64,000 bases of DNA from Oscillospiraceae bacterium (GTDB taxonomy: Bacteria > Bacillota > Clostridia > Oscillospirales > JAKOTC01). Position numbers and translations under genes: made by a program. Location of the stretch: assembly GCA_035353335.1 (NCBI GenBank), contig DAOPZJ010000004.1, positions 1 to 64,000 of the forward strand, written 5' to 3'. Every line of letters starts with the position of its first letter. Within the stretch, counting starts at the first letter, position 1. Positions 59,795 to 64,000 of this stretch are shown here, in pieces. The notes under the pieces were generated by a model. It saw only the letters and a program-made list of their open reading frames with translations. It did no database searches and was not told the origin of the DNA.

Positions 59795-60189
59795 AGAAAG
59801 TCGCTTTTATCTGCGTCCATAACTCCTGCCGAAGTCAAATCGCCGAGGCGCTCGGAAAGCATTTCGCCGCAGATGTTTTTCAGAGTTATTCCGCAGGCAC
59901 GGAAGTAAAAGACCGCATTAATCCCGACACCGTTCGGCTGATGAAGCAGCTTTATGGAATCGACATGGAGTTGACCCAGCGTCCCAAGCTGCTCGCCGAT
60001 CTGCCGCCGGTGGATGTGGTCATCACGATGGGCTGCAATGTCGAGTGTCCTTATCTGCCGTGTAAACGTCGGGAGGATTGGGGACTCGACGATCCTACAG
60101 GCAAATCGGATGATCATTTCATTACTGTAATCAAAACGATTGAATCAAAAATCATTTCTTTAAAGACGGAACTTGGGGGGCGTTCATGA
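59791..60189 (+). CDS. arsC: Arsenate reductase, LMW-phosphatase type
   Basis: 132 residues from ATG 59791. Nucleophile C8 in CVHNSCR (C-x5-R), relay cysteines C82, C86 and C91 (GCNVECPYLPCKR) and the DDPTG loop. Thioredoxin-coupled reduction of As(V) to As(III). Spacing of the relay Cys differs from pI258 ArsC (C82, C89), matching the clostridial/archaeal branch. ATGA overlaps on both sides couple it to acr3 and the ferredoxin. Confidence 0.93.
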   Translation: MKKVAFICVHNSCRSQIAEALGKHFAADVFQSYSAGTEVKDRINPDTVRLMKQLYGIDMELTQRPKLLADLPPVDVVITMGCNVECPYLPCKRREDWGLDDPTGKSDDHFITVIKTIESKIISLKTELGGRS

Positions 60190-60407
60190 AAAGAGCAATT
60201 ATAAATTCCGCGATATGTGAAAATTGCAGCCCTTGTAATGTGGAAATTAATTGTCCTAATAATGCGGTAATCAGAGAAACAAATAGCGATAAACCATGGA
60301 TAGATTTTTATAAATGCTGCGGGTGTATGAAATGTAAATCTTTTTGTCTCATTAAAGCGATTGAAGAAATTTCTCGTCCTTGCGGTGAGAAAAGAAAAGG
60401 CTGGTAA
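60186..60407 (+). CDS. Small 4Fe-4S ferredoxin-like protein
   Basis: 73 residues; ATG overlaps the arsC stop, with GGGGGG as Shine-Dalgarno. Cysteines are in CENCSPCNVEINCPNN and CCGCMKCKSFCLIKA, two probable [4Fe-4S] sites. It is AT-richer than the rest of the operon. Third such protein in the operon; it could supply electrons to arsenic redox steps. Confidence 0.8.
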   Translation: MKRAIINSAICENCSPCNVEINCPNNAVIRETNSDKPWIDFYKCCGCMKCKSFCLIKAIEEISRPCGEKRKGW

Positions 60408-60461
60408 TAGTTTCGCTGGTTCCAATTTTTAAGGTTATCATGCGATCGGAGTTTATAGAGC

Positions 60462-60487
60462 AAGGCGATTTGACAACAAATCGCCTT
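60462..60487 (+). terminator. Terminator of the ars operon
   Basis: AAGGCGATTTG (60462-60472) pairs with CAAATCGCCTT (60477-60487), followed by TACTATTTT. Confidence 0.82.
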
Positions 60488-60511
60488 TACTATTTTGCGT
60501 CAGTCTTCGGA

Positions 60512-60540
60512 TTGACATCGTAAGCAATCGCTTTTATAAT
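60512..60540 (+). promoter_or_regulatory. Promoter of the SGNH esterase gene
   Basis: TTGACA (60512-60517), 17-base spacer, TATAAT (60535-60540): full consensus. Confidence 0.85.
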
Positions 60541-60572
60541 GAAATTAACGGAAGAAGATCGAAGGGGTTGCG

Positions 60573-61346
60573 ATGGAGCAAAACAATATGGTCGACCTGG
60601 TTATTTTTATAGGGCAGTCGAATATGTCCGGGCGGGGGAATGCCGCCGAAAGCGTCGTGTGCAAAAGCGGACATGGCTATGAGTTCCGCGCCGTCAGCGA
60701 CCCAACCCGGCTGTATGATCTTGTCGAGCCGTTCGGCGTCAATGAGCATAACCCCGAGAGCGGCGTCAACGACCATGCGATGGCAGGTTCCATGGTTTCG
60801 GCTCTTTGCGAGTCCTATTTTTCCCTGACAAACATCCCGATCGTCGCGGTATCGTGCAGCATGGGCGGAACCGACACCGAATTCTGGCATCCCGATAAAC
60901 CGCCGATTCAAGACGCAATAGCCCGTTTGAAAGCAGCAGAGAAGTATTTAACTGATCATAGTTATTCGATTCGGCACCGGTTTATGATCTGGTGCCAGGG
61001 TGAGCAGGACGGGTTTAATGGACTGCCGGGCGAGGAGTACAACGTCCGGCTGACTGCGATTATCAATCGAATGAAAACGGCCGGAATCGAGAAATGCTTT
61101 GTCATTCAAATCGGGCACCAACGCGATAATGACTCTTTCGATGAGATTATCGCGGCACAGGAAACACTCTGCCGTGAAAATCCAGACGCGGTTTTAGCCT
61201 CGGTCAGGTTTTCCGAAATGCGGGAATTGATGAAAGACAACTGCCATTTTACGCAGCAGGGGTATAATATCACAGGTGCCGACGCAGGATTGAATATGGC
61301 GCGGTGTGTTTTGACCGGTAAAAAACCGCTGCTATACCGTAAATAA
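60573..61346 (+). CDS. SGNH/sialate O-acetylesterase-like carbohydrate esterase
   Basis: 257 residues, no signal peptide. Block I FIGQSNMSGRG with nucleophile S16, oxyanion CQGEQDG, and block V with catalytic His in NCHFTQQG. It resembles CE6 or sialate-O-acetylesterase-like enzymes that remove acetyl groups from glycans. RBS GAAGGGG. Confidence 0.85.
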   Translation: MEQNNMVDLVIFIGQSNMSGRGNAAESVVCKSGHGYEFRAVSDPTRLYDLVEPFGVNEHNPESGVNDHAMAGSMVSALCESYFSLTNIPIVAVSCSMGGTDTEFWHPDKPPIQDAIARLKAAEKYLTDHSYSIRHRFMIWCQGEQDGFNGLPGEEYNVRLTAIINRMKTAGIEKCFVIQIGHQRDNDSFDEIIAAQETLCRENPDAVLASVRFSEMRELMKDNCHFTQQGYNITGADAGLNMARCVLTGKKPLLYRK

Positions 61347-61401
61347 TCACATTTCCGCTGTTTCATCAACTCTAATAAAAGTTTTGATTGGAGGGATTCG
61401 A

Positions 61402-63240
61402 GTGAGTAAAATATTTCAATCGGTCTTTCATGTTTTTGCGGGCGCATGGAAAGCATTGAAACGATATCCGGTCTCTATCGGCTGCGCAGCGGCTTTTTCG
61501 GTTGTGGTGCTGATCCGGATTCAGCTTGACTGGCAGCAGCAGGAGCCGTATAACTTCTTGTTCAACTGTCTGAACTGGTCGTTTGCGCTCGGAGCCATCG
61601 TCAGTCTGGCTGCGGTCGTATTGGCTGTCAGCCGCTTCGGGGGTAATAAGGTATTTATTATCGCCAATCTATTCGGCATTATTGCCGCCGCTGTGACATT
61701 TGCTTTGCTGTACTTCCTTCCCGAATTCAATGCCCCAAACAGCTATGCAATGCTCAGAAGTATTGCCCAAATTCGCGTCGCCGTGCTGATTTTAATCAGC
61801 TTAATCCTGTTTATCCTTTTCGCGGGTTTCCGCGAACACCGAACCGAGTTTGATTCGGCTCTGTTCATGGCGGAAAAGGCCTTTTTTATCTCTCTGATTT
61901 ACGGACTTGTCATTTTTGCAGGTACGTCCGGCATTGCCGCGGCATTTAAATATCTGATTTACAGTGACATGAGCGAAAAAGTGTATCAATATATCGGTAC
62001 GCTGTCGGGGCTCATCGGATATACACTGTTTGTCGGATATTTCCCGGACTTCACTAAGGGCATTGACGACCCGAGACGGGACGAAGCGCAGCGGCAGCCG
62101 CGGTTTATTGAGATTCTGTTTTCCTACATCATGATCCCGATTGTTTTGGTCCTGACGCTCGTATTGCTCATTTGGACGGGGCGGACCGTTCTGACCGGGA
62201 TGCAGGTCGAATTCATTCAGCTTTATTCCATTGCGGCAGCATACACCCTCGGCGGTCTGTGGCTGCATGCAATGACCATCCGCAGCGAATCTGCCCTCGC
62301 AAAAATATACCGGATTGTCTACCCGATCGCCTCTTTCATCATCCTGATCTTTGAGGCCTGGGCGGTGATCCGTCAGCTTCTGAATACCGGTTTAAAGACG
62401 ACCGAATATATTTTTATCCTCTTGTGGGTGCTTGCGTTCGTGGGGTCTATATCGATTCTCACGAAAAAACTGCGCGCGCATGTTTTTATTGCGCTGACGG
62501 CATGTTTTCTGGCGGCCATATCGATTCTGCCGGTTATCGGTTATCGGGATTTACCGGTCACTGCTCAAATCAACCGGTTGGAAAAACTATTGGTCAGTCA
62601 GGATATGCTGCCGGGCAATACCTTGTCAAAAGCCAAGACAGAACCCGTAGAATCGATAAAAATCGCCGTTACCGACGCGGTGTATTATCTCATCAACGAA
62701 GACCAAAACAGATTGCCGGTATGGTTCGATGCGGCCGCGGTTAAAGAAAAGGGTTTTAAAGAGGTCTTCGGGTTTGAGCAAACCCAAGCACAAACGCAAA
62801 ATCCCGAAACGCCCGAAACCCCTAAAAGTCTGTTTATCTCTCTCAACTCATCAGCAATGCCGATTAAAGATTACGATTGGGTTGTCGGCTTCCGGAAAAA
62901 CGGTTCGGAACCGATTCGATTCACCGGTAAAAACGGCGATTACGAAGTAAAATGGATCACGGAGTCGGAGAAAAAAGCCCCCTTAATCAGCATTTCATTG
63001 AATGGTCAGGTACTGATCGAGCAGAGTTTGGATAACTATTTTAAAAAAATGACCGAGCAATACGGGCTAAATGTGAAAGATTCCATCACCGGAACTTTGG
63101 ACAATATGAGCATTGGCTTTGAAACCGACTCGTTCAAAGCCCTGTTGGTTTTAAATTCGGTGCAAATTTCGGTGAACACATCAACCGGAGAGGACTTTTA
63201 TTGGGCTGAACCGGGAGTGCTGTATATTTCGGAAAAATAA
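61402..63240 (+). CDS. Large polytopic membrane protein, DUF4153-like
   Basis: 612 residues from GTG 61402 with GGAGGG well placed. Eleven or so helices in the first 385 residues, with LKRYPVSIGCAAAFSVVVL at the start, a DSALFMAEKAFFISLIYG central block and IMIPIVLVLTLVLLIW. The layout is that of DUF4153 proteins. A soluble C-terminal region of about 220 residues follows, probably outside the cell. Function not known. Confidence 0.65.
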   Translation: MSKIFQSVFHVFAGAWKALKRYPVSIGCAAAFSVVVLIRIQLDWQQQEPYNFLFNCLNWSFALGAIVSLAAVVLAVSRFGGNKVFIIANLFGIIAAAVTFALLYFLPEFNAPNSYAMLRSIAQIRVAVLILISLILFILFAGFREHRTEFDSALFMAEKAFFISLIYGLVIFAGTSGIAAAFKYLIYSDMSEKVYQYIGTLSGLIGYTLFVGYFPDFTKGIDDPRRDEAQRQPRFIEILFSYIMIPIVLVLTLVLLIWTGRTVLTGMQVEFIQLYSIAAAYTLGGLWLHAMTIRSESALAKIYRIVYPIASFIILIFEAWAVIRQLLNTGLKTTEYIFILLWVLAFVGSISILTKKLRAHVFIALTACFLAAISILPVIGYRDLPVTAQINRLEKLLVSQDMLPGNTLSKAKTEPVESIKIAVTDAVYYLINEDQNRLPVWFDAAAVKEKGFKEVFGFEQTQAQTQNPETPETPKSLFISLNSSAMPIKDYDWVVGFRKNGSEPIRFTGKNGDYEVKWITESEKKAPLISISLNGQVLIEQSLDNYFKKMTEQYGLNVKDSITGTLDNMSIGFETDSFKALLVLNSVQISVNTSTGEDFYWAEPGVLYISEK

Positions 63241-63271
63241 ATTAAAATTGCCGATTATATCATTACGAGGG

Positions 63272-63730
63272 CTAGGCTTCAGAGGATTCGGCCTGCTCTT
63301 TTTTGGCTTGCTTTTCGGCAAGCTTATTGGTATCAATGGTATTGCGGAAAACCACAAACCGCTGGAATAAAAACTCGGTCACAAAATTAATAAACATGTT
63401 AATAAAGGTCACTAAATATTCGTTCCAAAGCAGGTCTTCGACCAACCAATCGCCGAAAACGGTTGAAAGCGGCGTGAAAATGGCATAATAACCGAATACC
63501 TTGAGCATTGCGATCGGCACGTTGTTCGCGGATTTAAAAGTGAATTTACTGTTTAGGGTGAAATTCCAAAGGACGGACAGCACCAGCGCGATCAGATAAC
63601 TTCCCCAATAAGGCAGCCGGATGATTTCGTTCAGGAAAGCGAAGCTGCCCATCTGGATGAGACCCGCGCTGACGGAAAACAACAAAAACTTAATCCACCG
63701 CCAAAATTCTTTTATGTTCTGCTTTTTCAT
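63272..63730 (-). CDS. GtrA-family membrane protein
   Basis: 152 residues with four helices and the family pattern FSVSAGLIQMGSFAFL...VLWNFTLNSKFTF. The charged tail EKQAKKEQAESSEA is cytoplasmic. GtrA-like proteins help flip polyprenyl-linked sugars for wall or antigen modification. RBS AAAGGCGG. Confidence 0.9.
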   Translation of the reverse strand: MKKQNIKEFWRWIKFLLFSVSAGLIQMGSFAFLNEIIRLPYWGSYLIALVLSVLWNFTLNSKFTFKSANNVPIAMLKVFGYYAIFTPLSTVFGDWLVEDLLWNEYLVTFINMFINFVTEFLFQRFVVFRNTIDTNKLAEKQAKKEQAESSEA

Positions 63731-63761
63731 TTCAATTCCGCCTTTCGCGGCTTTTGGAATT

Positions 63762-63789
63762 ATTATAGCATAAATGGGCAGGCAGTCAA
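63762..63789 (-). promoter_or_regulatory. Promoter of the GtrA-like gene
   Basis: On the minus strand TTGACT (63789-63784), 16-base spacer, TATAAT (63767-63762). Confidence 0.7.
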
Positions 63790-63806
63790 ATAGTCAAATA
63801 TATCGT

Positions 63807-63849
63807 AAAAACCCGCAAGCCACGGCATTTGCCATGGCTTGCGGGTTTT
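63807..63849 (-). terminator. Intrinsic terminator
   Basis: AAAACCCGCAAGCCA and TGGCTTGCGGGTTTT pair over 15 bases with an inner GGCA/TGCC extension. On the minus strand it closes the truncated gene at the right edge; a T run follows. Confidence 0.85.
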
Positions 63850-63891
63850 CTATATCGGAGGACTGTTGATGTATCATCAAGTAAAGATTAT

Positions 63892-64000
63892 TTATCCTTT
63901 GCCTTTTACGCCGTTGTTGGCACCGTTATTACCGTTCGGAGTGCTCACGCAGGAAGATGAACAAGACGAGGGGCAGGAGGATGTGCAGGAAGACGGGCAG
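63892..64000 (-). CDS. 3' end of a gene for a Cys-rich protein (cut by the window)
   Basis: Only the last 35 codons are visible, ending with TAA at 63894-63892. The peptide ends in a tail with cysteine at every fourth position (CPSSCTSSCPSSC, then SSSC) followed by VSTPNGNNGANNGVKGKG. Reading direction is supported by the terminator just downstream and by the clean codon pattern. The rest of the gene lies outside the window, so no family can be given. Confidence 0.6.
   Translation of the reverse strand, partial: CPSSCTSSCPSSCSSSCVSTPNGNNGANNGVKGKG

Noticed and set aside
63869..64000. Plus-strand reading frame starting MYHQVKII at the right edge
   Set aside because: The terminator orientation and the clean Cys/Ser/Asn-Gly pattern on the minus strand favour a minus-strand gene; the plus frame is low-complexity Gln/Glu/Asp.

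Overview
This looks like a chromosomal stretch from an anaerobic, probably spore-forming member of the Firmicutes (class Clostridia, most like the Oscillospirales/Ruminococcaceae side). The grounds are the gene order LCP protein - rsfS - leuS, a yaaL-bofA pair as in endospore formers, strong AGGAGG-type ribosome binding sites with frequent GTG and TTG starts, consensus TTGACA-N17-TATAAT promoters, and many ferredoxin-like and oxygen-sensitive enzymes. No phage, plasmid, transposase, CRISPR array or rRNA was seen. The only RNA gene recognised is a tRNA-Ser(CGA). The taxonomic call is an inference from content and cannot be fixed further from the sequence alone.

Layout: 0.2-7.8 kb carries housekeeping genes (LCP wall-polymer ligase, RsfS, LeuRS, a CDF metal exporter, an ABC exporter pair). 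8.1-13.4 kb holds yaaL-bofA, a LarA-like enzyme, a PHP phosphoesterase, a PfkB sugar kinase and 6-phosphogluconate dehydrogenase. 13.6-16.7 kb is a complete, probably self-regulated zinc uptake operon (znuA-znuC-znuB-zur, minus strand) with a textbook promoter and a 17-bp palindrome at its start. 16.9-19.2 kb pairs a URO-D/methyltransferase-like protein that ends in a thioredoxin-like CxxC domain with a COG0523 GTPase lacking the usual CxCC. 19.4-26.6 kb is a sugar or sugar-acid catabolic cluster: GH43-like propeller, AraC regulator, two Gfo/Idh/MocA dehydrogenases, a D-2-hydroxyacid dehydrogenase, an enolase-superfamily dehydratase/racemase and a nitrilase-family amidase.

26.7-43.9 kb contains a heliorhodopsin, glutamine-dependent NAD synthetase, a three-subunit molybdenum hydroxylase, a GlsB-type membrane protein, an M20 peptidase, an exported trigger-factor-like lipoprotein, a two-component system followed by a secreted Cys/Gly/Asn-rich protein, an ABC exporter with its XRE regulator, and free-methionine sulfoxide reductase. 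44.1-45.9 kb has tRNA-Ser and an NfeD/SPFH membrane-microdomain pair. 46.0-54.4 kb has 5-formyl-THF cyclo-ligase and carbohydrate genes (GH88, heparinase II/III-like lyase, GT4, GH2, an unassigned TIM-barrel protein), consistent with degradation of uronic-acid-containing polysaccharides and mannosides.

54.6-60.4 kb is a SUOX-fold molybdoenzyme lipoprotein followed by an unusually elaborate arsenic operon: arsR, arsP, ferredoxin, thioredoxin-like protein, ferredoxin, arsM, acr3, arsC, ferredoxin, with an ArsR-type operator before arsR and a second one before arsP. The window ends with an SGNH esterase, a large membrane protein, a GtrA-family protein and the cut-off 3' end of a gene encoding a Cys-every-fourth-residue tail. 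The strongest leads are the heliorhodopsin, the ferredoxin-rich arsenic operon, the URO-D-thioredoxin/variant-GTPase pair, the uncharacterised catabolic cluster and a family of short inverted-repeat elements beginning TATAGTRAARCCACT.
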